Source: Bacteroides faecis MAJ27 (GTDB lineage Bacteria > Bacteroidota > Bacteroidia > Bacteroidales > Bacteroidaceae). From it: a DNA stretch of 64,000 nucleotides. The notes below the pieces were generated by a model that saw nothing but the letters and a program-made list of their open reading frames with translations, searched no databases and was not told the origin of the DNA. The DNA is taken from contig NZ_FNNN01000013.1 of the NCBI RefSeq assembly GCF_900106755.1, positions 98,010-162,009 on the forward strand, read 5' to 3'. A program made the translations under genes and the position numbers. Shown here piece by piece: positions 53,301 to 61,605 of the stretch (positions are counted from its first letter, which is position 1; each line of letters begins with the position of its first letter).

Positions 53301-55007
53301 ATGAAGAAACTTTTAATCTTACCTCTGGCGCTTTTCCTTTTGGTACAGAGCGGTTGGGCGCAAACCCCGAAATGGGTGGAGAAGGCGAAACGTGCTGTAT
53401 TCTCAGTAGTGACTTATGACAAGAATGACAAGATACTGAATACCGGGAACGGATTTTTCGTATCCGAAGACGGGTTGGCTCTGTCCGATTACAGTCTTTT
53501 CAAAGGGGCCGAACGTGCGGTGATTATCACGGCTGAAGGCAAGCAGATGCCGGTCAGCCTGATTTTGGGAGCAGATGATATGTACGATGTGATTAAGTTC
53601 CGTGTGGCCATCACTGAGAAGAAAGTGCCGGCGTTGACCGTAGCAAATACGGCTCCGGCTGTAGGGGCTGATGCGTGGATGCTTCCTTATTCTACGCAGA
53701 AGAGTATCGCCTGCGTTTCGGGTAAAGTGAAAGAAGTATCGAAGATTGCCGGCGAATATCATTATTACACCTTGAGTATGCAGATGAAGGACAAGATGGT
53801 GAGTTGCCCGGTGATGAATGTGGAAGGACAGGTGTTCGGTATTTCCCAGAAGTCTTCCGGTGCCGATACAATAACGACTTGTTATGCGGCAGGAGCGGCT
53901 TTTGCGATGTCGCAGAAGATTAATGCTTTGTCTTTGGGAGATGTAGCCTTGAAAAACATTGGTATCCGTAAAGGATTGCCCGAAGCTGAAGATCAGGCAT
54001 TGGTGTATCTGTTTATGGCTTCCACGCAGATGTCGGCTGATGACTATGAGAAATTGATGGACGATTTCATCCGCCAGTTCCCTGGCAGTACGGATGGATA
54101 TATTCGCCGTGCCGGCTATTATGTGGCAAAAGGGAAGGAAGATCAGTCTTATTTCGATAAGGCGGTAGCTGATTTTAATCAGGCCCTGAAGATTTCAACC
54201 AAGAAGGATGATGTGTATTATAATATCGCCAAACTGATATACGGTTACCAGCTCTCGAAACCGGAGCAAACTTATAAAGACTGGACGTACGATACGGCTT
54301 TGAAGAATGTCCGTCAGGCGGCGGCTATCGATCCTCTGCCCGTTTATACGCAGTTGGAAGGTGATATACTTTTTGCTCAGCAGGATTATGCCGGTGCGTT
54401 GGCTGCTTATGAGAAGGTGAATGCCAGCAATCTGGCTTCGGCTGCTTCGTTCTTTAGTGCTGCCAAGACAAAAGAGTTGCTGAAGGCAGATGCAAAAGAA
54501 GTAATCGCATTGATGGACAGTTGCGTAGCTCATTGTCCGCAGCCTGTCACAGCAGACTTTGCTCCTTATCTGTTGGAACGTGCACAACTGTATATGAATA
54601 ACGATCAGGCAAGAAATGCAATGCTCGATTATGATGCTTATTATAAGGCTGTGAATGGTCAGGTCAATGACCTTTTCTATTACTATCGTGAGCAGGCTGC
54701 ATTGAAAGCCCGCCAATACCAGCGTGCATTGGATGATATCGTGAAAGCGATAGAACTGAGTCCTAAGGATCTGACTTATCGGGCAGAGCATGCGGTTATT
54801 AATCTGCGGGTAGGGCGTTATGAAGAATCTATGCAGATATTGAACGATATATTGAAGGATGAGCCGAAGTATGCAGAAGCATACCGCTTGTTGGGACTTT
54901 GTCAGATACAGCTGAAGAAGACAGATGAGGCTTGTGGAAACTTCAATAAAGCGAAAGAACTGGGCGATCCGAATGTGGAGGGGCTTATAAAGAAATATTG
55001 TAAATAA
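53301..55007 (+). CDS. Exported degenerate trypsin-like protease with TPR repeats
   Basis: A 568-residue exported protein with a signal peptide ending GWAQ. Residues about 30-200 have the fold pattern of S1 trypsin-like proteases (GNGFFVSEDGLALSDYSLF, MYDVIKFRV, KDKMVSCPVMNVEGQVFGI), but the usual catalytic His position reads DYSLF and the Ser box lacks GNSGG, so peptidase activity is doubtful. The C-terminal two-thirds hold several tetratricopeptide repeats (about 230-560). It is probably an envelope scaffold. A strong terminator follows. Confidence 0.75.
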   Translation: MKKLLILPLALFLLVQSGWAQTPKWVEKAKRAVFSVVTYDKNDKILNTGNGFFVSEDGLALSDYSLFKGAERAVIITAEGKQMPVSLILGADDMYDVIKFRVAITEKKVPALTVANTAPAVGADAWMLPYSTQKSIACVSGKVKEVSKIAGEYHYYTLSMQMKDKMVSCPVMNVEGQVFGISQKSSGADTITTCYAAGAAFAMSQKINALSLGDVALKNIGIRKGLPEAEDQALVYLFMASTQMSADDYEKLMDDFIRQFPGSTDGYIRRAGYYVAKGKEDQSYFDKAVADFNQALKISTKKDDVYYNIAKLIYGYQLSKPEQTYKDWTYDTALKNVRQAAAIDPLPVYTQLEGDILFAQQDYAGALAAYEKVNASNLASAASFFSAAKTKELLKADAKEVIALMDSCVAHCPQPVTADFAPYLLERAQLYMNNDQARNAMLDYDAYYKAVNGQVNDLFYYYREQAALKARQYQRALDDIVKAIELSPKDLTYRAEHAVINLRVGRYEESMQILNDILKDEPKYAEAYRLLGLCQIQLKKTDEACGNFNKAKELGDPNVEGLIKKYCK

Positions 55008-55055
55008 GCGTATATCTGCCGACCGGAGATATATACTTAATGTTGAAAAAGTAAA

Positions 55056-55098
55056 CCCCTGCCGACTACAGAAGTCGGCAGGGGTTCTTCGTTTTTGG
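55056..55098 (+). terminator. Rho-independent terminator before the capsule locus
   Basis: The 12-bp perfect stem CCCCTGCCGACT (55056-55067) pairs with AGTCGGCAGGGG (55073-55084), and TTCTTCGTTTTT follows. Confidence 0.92.
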
Positions 55099-55538
55099 GG
55101 ACGTTGTAAAATACTCTCTCTCTCTAATTTCTCCCCACTTGTCAAGTTCAGGTTTCAGGTCTTAATATGATATATAGGTTTGATTCTTTTTTGTCTTGTT
55201 TATAAGTTAAATGCAGTAATTTGTGAAATACTGCATCCGCTCTTCATTTTTTTTCTCCAAATGGTTACTTTTTTACTTTTTGACCTATAAAAAGCCTGAA
55301 ATCGACTTTGTTCAGTGAGTAAATTTAAAATATAGTATCTATGTCGTGCATACTCTTGTTGTATTTTCATGTTTTTAGTAATCCTGTCTTCGTTTTTCTT
55401 GTTTATAAGTGGAAAATAGTAGAGTTGCAGAAAGAGTTTTTTGAAAGGCGAAAATTAGAAGTAGCAAGTTTGGGAATTGCAAAATTAAACTAGAGTTATC
55501 TATATTTTAGGCGCAAATCGAAACTTATATTAAATTTA
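55099..55538. other. Noncoding leader region of the capsule locus
   Basis: No gene was seen between the terminator and the capsule promoter. It holds a hairpin ATGCAGTA/TACTGCAT (55211-55218 / 55229-55236) and a 13-bp direct repeat CTTGTTTATAAGT at 55195-55207 and 55398-55410. I saw no inverted repeats flanking the promoter of the kind that mark invertible capsule promoters. Confidence 0.55.
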
Positions 55539-55570
55539 TTTGTTTGTTTTCATAAATATGCCCATCTTTG
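55539..55570 (+). promoter_or_regulatory. Promoter of the capsular polysaccharide operon
   Basis: TTTG (55539-55542), a 20-bp spacer and CATCTTTG (55563-55570), one base off consensus. It lies 54 bp before upxY. Confidence 0.7.
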
Positions 55571-55624
55571 TGCCGTTATTTGATTCGTTGCGTAATAGGT
55601 AACGGATAAGTGTGGGGTAAATAG

Positions 55625-56197
55625 ATGATTTATAGCAAAAAAAGCATACAAGAAGTTCTGCCGGCAGATGTGACTGGCAGGAGCGTAGCGCACCCTAAAC
55701 GTTGGTTAGTGGCTTTAGTACGTGTTTCTCATGAGAAGAAAACGAGTGAGCGGCTATCTAAAATGGGGATTGAAAATTTCCTTCCTGTTCAGCAAGAAGT
55801 GCATCAATGGAGTGATCGTCGAAAGGTAGTCGAGCGTGTTCTTCTTCCGATGATGATATTTGTGCATGTCGATCTTTATGAGCAGAAAGAAGTTTTAACA
55901 TTGGGTTCTATCAGCCGATATATGGTGTTGCGTGGAGAGAGTACTCCTGCTGTCATTCCCGATGAACAGATGCACCGCTTTAAGTTCATGCTAGACTATT
56001 CTGACGAGACGATTAATATGAGTACGTCTCCCTTGTCACCAGGAGAAAAAATTAAGGTTATCAAAGGACCACTATCCGGACTTCAAGGAGAATTGGTTAC
56101 TGTAAATGGGAAATCGAAAGTCGCAGTCCGGCTTACTATGCTGGGATGTGCTTTTGTAGATATACCAGTAGGGTGTGTGGAACCGCTGGAAAAATAA
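55625..56197 (+). CDS. upxY: UpxY-family capsule transcription antiterminator
   Basis: A 190-residue NusG-like protein, the first gene of Bacteroides capsular loci. An N-terminal NGN domain (WLVALVRVSHEKKTSERLSK, then LPMMIFVHVDL) is followed by a KOW-type domain (GEKIKVIKGPLSGLQGELVT). UpxY proteins let RNA polymerase read through the long locus they precede, and each acts specifically on its own locus. UpxZ follows and antagonises the UpxY of other loci. Confidence 0.92.
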   Translation: MIYSKKSIQEVLPADVTGRSVAHPKRWLVALVRVSHEKKTSERLSKMGIENFLPVQQEVHQWSDRRKVVERVLLPMMIFVHVDLYEQKEVLTLGSISRYMVLRGESTPAVIPDEQMHRFKFMLDYSDETINMSTSPLSPGEKIKVIKGPLSGLQGELVTVNGKSKVAVRLTMLGCAFVDIPVGCVEPLEK

Positions 56198-56240
56198 GGG
56201 TTTAAATAAGTGAAACAAGCATTAAGTGAACAAAAGGGGT

Positions 56241-56609
56241 ATGGTGAATTTTTTACTGCAAGAAAACATAGATGATCTGCAAAAGCTGTCGGATCGTCTA
56301 CTTCATATCAGCGATGAAAATGGGTATATATACGCTGATGACCTTTCAGAATTACATCAAGCAATTCACGAAAAAATCATAGATCTATATTCCCAACGGG
56401 GGAAGACACCGGAGCAGGATGCTACCCTGTGTTTGGCAATCCTAATGGGATATAATGTGTCGATGTACGCCAATCCGGAAGACGAAGAAAGAAAACAGGC
56501 TGTTTTGATCCGTTCTCTGTCTCTTCTCGATGTTCTTCCCCCTTCTCTTCTTAAGCAACAGTTATCTGCCGTTTGTCACGAGATGCAGGAGCTGTGCGAA
56601 ATCAACTGA
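56241..56609 (+). CDS. upxZ: UpxZ-family antiterminator inhibitor
   Basis: A 122-residue protein (from ATG 56241, with a GTG at 56226 as the alternative) with the helical pattern of UpxZ (FLLQENIDDLQKLSDRLLHI, LHQAIHEKIIDLYSQRGKTP). UpxZ proteins block the antiterminators of other capsule loci, so only one capsule is made at a time. It lies between upxY and the export gene. Confidence 0.88.
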   Translation: MVNFLLQENIDDLQKLSDRLLHISDENGYIYADDLSELHQAIHEKIIDLYSQRGKTPEQDATLCLAILMGYNVSMYANPEDEERKQAVLIRSLSLLDVLPPSLLKQQLSAVCHEMQELCEIN

Positions 56610-56626
56610 AACTTTTTTATTTGTCA

Positions 56627-59038
56627 ATGAAAATGCAAAAACTTTTTGGCATTCTACTCTTTTGTTTGATGCTGGGAAGTGGCTCGCTTATGGCTCAGTC
56701 CATGAGTGACTCACAAGTACTGGAATATGTAAAGGACGGTATCCGGCAAGGTAAGGAACAGAAGCAGCTCGCTTCCGAACTGGCCCGTAAGGGTGTAACC
56801 AAGGAACAGGCAATGCGTGTGAAGCAGCTGTACGAGCAGCAGAACAATGTAAATACCTCGAAATCAACGGGTACGGACATCAATGAATCCCGCCTGCGTG
56901 AAGAAACAAAGGAAAATACTTCCGACATGCTGGAGGACCATCCCACCACTCAGGACCTTGCCCGTGGTGATCAGGTCTTCGGACGCAACATCTTCAATAC
57001 CCGCAACCTGACATTTGAACCCAGTGTCAATCTGGCTACTCCCTCCAATTACCGTCTAGGTCCCGGTGATGAAGTAATCATTGATATCTGGGGTGCCAGT
57101 CAGAACACCATCCGCCAGCAGATCTCTCCGGAAGGTACCATCAATATTTCGAAGATCGGTCCTGTCAACCTCAGCGGTATGACGGTCTCTGCCGCCAATG
57201 ACTATCTGAAAGCGGCATTGAATAAGATATATAACGGTTTAAACAATACTACCGACCCCACTTCGGACATCCGTCTGACACTTGGTAATATCCGTACCAT
57301 CCAGATCAATGTGATGGGAGAAGTAGTGCAGCCGGGTACCTACGCCTTGTCTTCCTTCTCTACGGTCTTCCATGCGCTTTATCGCGCAGGCGGCGTGAGT
57401 GATATCGGTAGCCTCCGGAATGTGCAGCTGGTACGAAACGGAAAGAACATCGCCACCATTGACGTCTACGAATTCATCATGAAAGGCAATACGCAGGACG
57501 ACATCCGCCTGCAGGAAGGTGATGTCGTGATTGTTCCCGCTTATGATGTATTGGTAAAGATCAGCGGCAAGGTAAAACGTCCTATGCGTTTCGAAATGAA
57601 AAAGGGGGAGTCGCTGTCTACCCTTATCACCTATGCCGGTGGCTTCGATGCCGATGCCTACACGCGTTCATTGCGTGTTGTCCGTCAGAATGGTGAGGAA
57701 TACGAAGTCAACACGGTCAAGGACATGGATTACAGTATCTACAAAATGCGTAACGGTGATGTCGTAACCGCCGAAGCCATCCTTAACCGCTTCACAAATA
57801 AACTGGAAATCCGTGGTGCGGTGTACCGTCCCGGCATCTACCAGCTCAGCGGCAAACTGAATACCATCCGCGAATTAGTCAATGAGGCTCAGGGTCTGAC
57901 CGGTGACGCTTTCCTGAATCGTGCCGTCCTCTATCGGCAGCGTGAAGATTTGACGAGTGAAGTTGTTCCCGTAGATATCAGGTCTATCATGGACGGTACT
58001 TCCCCGAATCTTGCCTTGATGAAGAATGACATCCTCTACATTCCAAGTATCCATGATCTGGAGGACCGTGGCAATGTCACAGTTCATGGTGAGGTCGCGC
58101 ATCCCGATTCATATCCCTATGCGGATAACATGACTCTTGAGGATCTGATCATTCAGGCCGGTGGTCTGCGCGAAGCTGCCTCTACTGTCCGGATTGATGT
58201 CTCGAGACGAATCAAGAATCCCCGCAGTACTGCGGATAATGATACGATCGGCCAGATGTACAGCTTCTCTTTGAAGGATGGCTTCGTAATAGACGGCCAG
58301 CCCGGTTTTATCCTTCAGCCTTATGATCAGGTATATGTCCGTCGCAGTCCGGGTTATCAGGCACAGCAGAACGTCGCCATTGAGGGTGAAATCCTTTTCG
58401 GAGGAAATTACGCCATGACCAGCCGTGAGGAACGTCTTTCTGATCTGGTGAATAAAGCCGGTGGTCCGACCAGTTACGCTTACCTGCGTGGTGCAAAGCT
58501 GACTCGTGTGGCTAATGCCAGTGAGAAGAAACGTATGAGCGATGTCGTCCGCTTAATGCAGAGACAGTTGGGTGAGGCCATGATTGATTCTTTGGGTATC
58601 CGCGTTGAAGATACCTTTACGGTTGGGATTGATTTGGAGAAGGCCTTGAGTAACCCTAAAGGTAATGCCGATCTTGTTTTGCGTGAAGGTGATGTGATCT
58701 CTGTTCCTAAGAATAATAATACCGTAACTATCAATGGTGCTGTCATGGTTCCGAATACGGTTTCTTATATACAGGGAAAAGATGTGGACTACTATTTGAA
58801 TCAGGCCGGTGGTTATTCAGATAATGCGAAGAAGAGTAAGAAGTTCATCGTTTACATGAATGGTCAGGTGACGAAGGTGAAGGGTAGTGGTAAGAAACAG
58901 ATTGAACCGGGTTGTGAGATTATTGTGCCTAGTAAGGCTAAGAAGAAGGCGAATATTGGGAACATACTGGGTTATGCTACTTCCTTCAGTTCTTTGGGGA
59001 TGATGATTGCTTCTATTGCCAATTTAATAAAAAAATGA
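56627..59038 (+). CDS. Capsule export outer-membrane protein (Wza/SLBB type)
   Basis: An 803-residue exported protein. A signal peptide (ILLFCLMLGSGSLMAQ) leads to a helical segment and then a polysaccharide-export (Poly_export) domain with YRLGPGDEVIIDIWG. Several SLBB-like domains follow, with GEVVQPGTYAL, GAVYRPGIYQL, GEVAHPDSYPY and GEILFGGNYAM as repeated starts. A C-terminal membrane-type segment ends the protein. It forms the outer-membrane channel for the polysaccharide. The start at 56627 is chosen for the signal peptide; the longer frame overlaps upxZ. Confidence 0.9.
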   Translation: MKMQKLFGILLFCLMLGSGSLMAQSMSDSQVLEYVKDGIRQGKEQKQLASELARKGVTKEQAMRVKQLYEQQNNVNTSKSTGTDINESRLREETKENTSDMLEDHPTTQDLARGDQVFGRNIFNTRNLTFEPSVNLATPSNYRLGPGDEVIIDIWGASQNTIRQQISPEGTINISKIGPVNLSGMTVSAANDYLKAALNKIYNGLNNTTDPTSDIRLTLGNIRTIQINVMGEVVQPGTYALSSFSTVFHALYRAGGVSDIGSLRNVQLVRNGKNIATIDVYEFIMKGNTQDDIRLQEGDVVIVPAYDVLVKISGKVKRPMRFEMKKGESLSTLITYAGGFDADAYTRSLRVVRQNGEEYEVNTVKDMDYSIYKMRNGDVVTAEAILNRFTNKLEIRGAVYRPGIYQLSGKLNTIRELVNEAQGLTGDAFLNRAVLYRQREDLTSEVVPVDIRSIMDGTSPNLALMKNDILYIPSIHDLEDRGNVTVHGEVAHPDSYPYADNMTLEDLIIQAGGLREAASTVRIDVSRRIKNPRSTADNDTIGQMYSFSLKDGFVIDGQPGFILQPYDQVYVRRSPGYQAQQNVAIEGEILFGGNYAMTSREERLSDLVNKAGGPTSYAYLRGAKLTRVANASEKKRMSDVVRLMQRQLGEAMIDSLGIRVEDTFTVGIDLEKALSNPKGNADLVLREGDVISVPKNNNTVTINGAVMVPNTVSYIQGKDVDYYLNQAGGYSDNAKKSKKFIVYMNGQVTKVKGSGKKQIEPGCEIIVPSKAKKKANIGNILGYATSFSSLGMMIASIANLIKK

Positions 59039-59054
59039 TAACCTTTTTATTGCT

Positions 59055-60179
59055 ATGATGGAACAACGATTAGAAAAGGAGGCTCTTTCTGAATTAGATA
59101 AGAGCTTAAACAAAGAGATCGAAATTGATTTGATAGATATTTTACGTAAAATAATTACTTATCGTAGAGTGCTATATAAAGCCGCTGGCATAGGATTGAT
59201 TGTTGGTGTCGTTGTAGCATTGAGTATGCCTAGTCAATATACAGTTCAGGTAACTCTTTCACCTGAAATAGGGAACTCGAAAGGAAGTGGTGGTCTAGCT
59301 GGGCTTGCTGCTTCTTTTTTGGGAAATGGAGTTACTATGGGAGAAACAGTAGATGCTTTAAATGCATCTCTTTCAGCAGATATAGTTTCTTCAACGCCTT
59401 TCTTATTAGAGATTTTAAACATGCAAGTTATTGTATCTCCAAAAGGGGATAGAATGGATTTAGGTTCCTATTTAGATCACTGCTCTTCGCCTTGGTGGAG
59501 TTATATAATTGGTTTTCCGAGTCTGATTATCAATGGAGTTCAGTCATTCTTTAAAGATGAACAAATAACAGATAAGATATCACAAGGAGCTATTGAACTG
59601 AGTAAAGAAGAAAATGATAGAATTAATTTTCTGAAAAATCATATAACTGCTGGAATAGATAAAAAAACTGCAATAACTAGTATTTCTGTAACTTTGCAAG
59701 ATCCCAAAGTTACTGCAATTGTTGCAGATTCTATAATTCATAAATTACAAGAATATATTATTAATTATCGTACATTCAAGGCTAAAGAGGATTGTGCTTA
59801 TTTGAGCAAATTATTTGAGGAACGGAAAGAAGAATATTATGTGGCCCAAGGAAATTATGCTGATTATATGGATAGTCATGATGATTTAATTCTCCAAAGT
59901 GTACGTGCTGAACAAGAACGATTGCAAAACGATATGAACTTAGCTTATCAGGTATATAGTCAAGTCGCTAATCAGTTGCAGGTTGCTAGAGCAAAAGTAC
60001 AAGAAGAGAAGCCAATATTTGCAGTGGTTGAACCGGCAGTTGTGCCATTGGAGCCTTCAGGCGTGAGTAAAAAAGTATATGTTTTATTGTTTGTGTGTAT
60101 AGCAGTGATTTGTACAGGTATTTGGATCCTATTTGGTAAGGATATATTGCTTCTTTTAAAAAATGAAATCAAAAAATAA
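59055..60179 (+). CDS. Wzz-type chain-length determinant protein
   Basis: A 374-residue protein with membrane helices near residues 40-58 and 345-362, enclosing a large periplasmic domain with a helical region (about 190-315). The start EIDLIDILRKIITYRRVLY and the end with VEPAVVPLEPSGVSKK are family-typical. No kinase domain is present. It sets the length of the capsule chain. Starts at 59055 and 59058 are both possible. From here on the DNA is more AT-rich. Confidence 0.88.
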   Translation: MMEQRLEKEALSELDKSLNKEIEIDLIDILRKIITYRRVLYKAAGIGLIVGVVVALSMPSQYTVQVTLSPEIGNSKGSGGLAGLAASFLGNGVTMGETVDALNASLSADIVSSTPFLLEILNMQVIVSPKGDRMDLGSYLDHCSSPWWSYIIGFPSLIINGVQSFFKDEQITDKISQGAIELSKEENDRINFLKNHITAGIDKKTAITSISVTLQDPKVTAIVADSIIHKLQEYIINYRTFKAKEDCAYLSKLFEERKEEYYVAQGNYADYMDSHDDLILQSVRAEQERLQNDMNLAYQVYSQVANQLQVARAKVQEEKPIFAVVEPAVVPLEPSGVSKKVYVLLFVCIAVICTGIWILFGKDILLLLKNEIKK

Positions 60180-60217
60180 TTTCTAAACTAGTCTCATTTT
60201 ATGGGGTAACTATTTAT

Positions 60218-61321
60218 ATGAATTATATATTTATAATCTTAGCTTTTGTAATCTCTGTTTTCATAGCGAGACTTATTATTCCTCGCATTCTCATGATTTC
60301 TCTTCGTAAGAAACTATTCGATATTCCTGATGAGAGAAAAATACATAAACGTGCTATACCTCGCTTGGGGGGCGTCTCTTTCTTTCCTACGATATTGTTC
60401 TCTTGTTGTATAGTATTGGCATTTCGTACTTTGACGGGGTATAGTATTTCAACTGTGCAAACAATATATGTGCTGCCAGAATATTTACTATTGGTGTGTG
60501 GTATGGTTCTTTTATATTTGACAGGCATTGCTGACGATCTCATGGGGGTTCGTTATCGGCAGAAATTTGTGATTCAAATTATTTGTGCATGTTTTTTTTC
60601 AATTGCAGGACTTTGGATAAATAATCTTTATGGATTGTGTGGCATCTATTTTTTACCTGCATGGATTGGTATACCTTTAACTATATTAATTGTTGTTTTT
60701 ATTACTAATGCTATTAATTTGATAGATGGTATTGATGGGCTTGCTTCGGGGTTAAGTAGTGTATCTTTATTGGTTTTTGGACTTCTCTTTATTAATAAAG
60801 GTTTGTGGTCATATAGCATGATTGCTTTTAGTACTGTTGGTGTACTTGTTCCTTTTTTTTATTATAATGTTTTTGGTAGTGCTGAACGTGATCGAAAGAT
60901 ATTTATGGGTGATACAGGTAGTTTAACATTAGGATATATATTAAGTTTTTTAGCCATAAAATATAGTCAGAATAATGAAACTGTAACTTCTTATGCTGAA
61001 GGTGCCTTTGTTATTGCTTTTAGTACTTTAATAGTTCCTGCCTTTGATGTTATTCGCGTTGTGATTGTCCGTGTTCGTAATAGGACGAGTCCTTTTGAAC
61101 CTGATAAAAATCATATTCATCATAAGTTTCTTGCAATGGGATTCACCCCACGTAGAGCTATGGTAGTTATCTTGATGATTTCATGTGGTTTTAGTGGAGC
61201 GAATATATTGCTAATGCCTTATGTTGATAATACGATAATGTTAGTAATGGATATTATTGTGTGGATTGGATTAAATTTATGGTGGGATAAGGTAAGAGAT
61301 CGGAAAAAATATAGTAGCTAA
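60218..61321 (+). CDS. WecA/MraY-family polyprenyl-phosphate sugar-1-phosphate transferase
   Basis: A 367-residue protein with about eleven membrane helices. The motifs are GIADDLMGVRYRQK (the acidic pair), ITNAINLIDGIDGLASG, FMGDTGSLTLG and PDKNHIHHKFLAMG, which contains the histidine-rich loop of the WecA branch. It starts capsule repeat units by moving a phospho-sugar, probably GlcNAc-1-P or a related sugar, to undecaprenyl phosphate. Confidence 0.92.
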   Translation: MNYIFIILAFVISVFIARLIIPRILMISLRKKLFDIPDERKIHKRAIPRLGGVSFFPTILFSCCIVLAFRTLTGYSISTVQTIYVLPEYLLLVCGMVLLYLTGIADDLMGVRYRQKFVIQIICACFFSIAGLWINNLYGLCGIYFLPAWIGIPLTILIVVFITNAINLIDGIDGLASGLSSVSLLVFGLLFINKGLWSYSMIAFSTVGVLVPFFYYNVFGSAERDRKIFMGDTGSLTLGYILSFLAIKYSQNNETVTSYAEGAFVIAFSTLIVPAFDVIRVVIVRVRNRTSPFEPDKNHIHHKFLAMGFTPRRAMVVILMISCGFSGANILLMPYVDNTIMLVMDIIVWIGLNLWWDKVRDRKKYSS

Positions 61322-61605
61322 CTTTGGGCATTAAGTTCGATTGCTTTTTTTAGACTATCAATTACTTTGTAAACTATACGAGAAAATGTGTAAAAATGGG
61401 CTGGTAGATTTTATTAACTCTCCGATATTTTTAGTCCAATAATGTTTTATCATATTTTTTCATCTTTATAACTCGATTAGTATTGCAATTTTGAAAATAT
61501 TTGGCCTATAACATACTGTTTGTAATACTTTGATATAGTATAAGATGGATAATAAAGAGATAGAATAGTGTGTAAAAATAAGATGATTCCTCAATTTAAA
61601 TAAGT

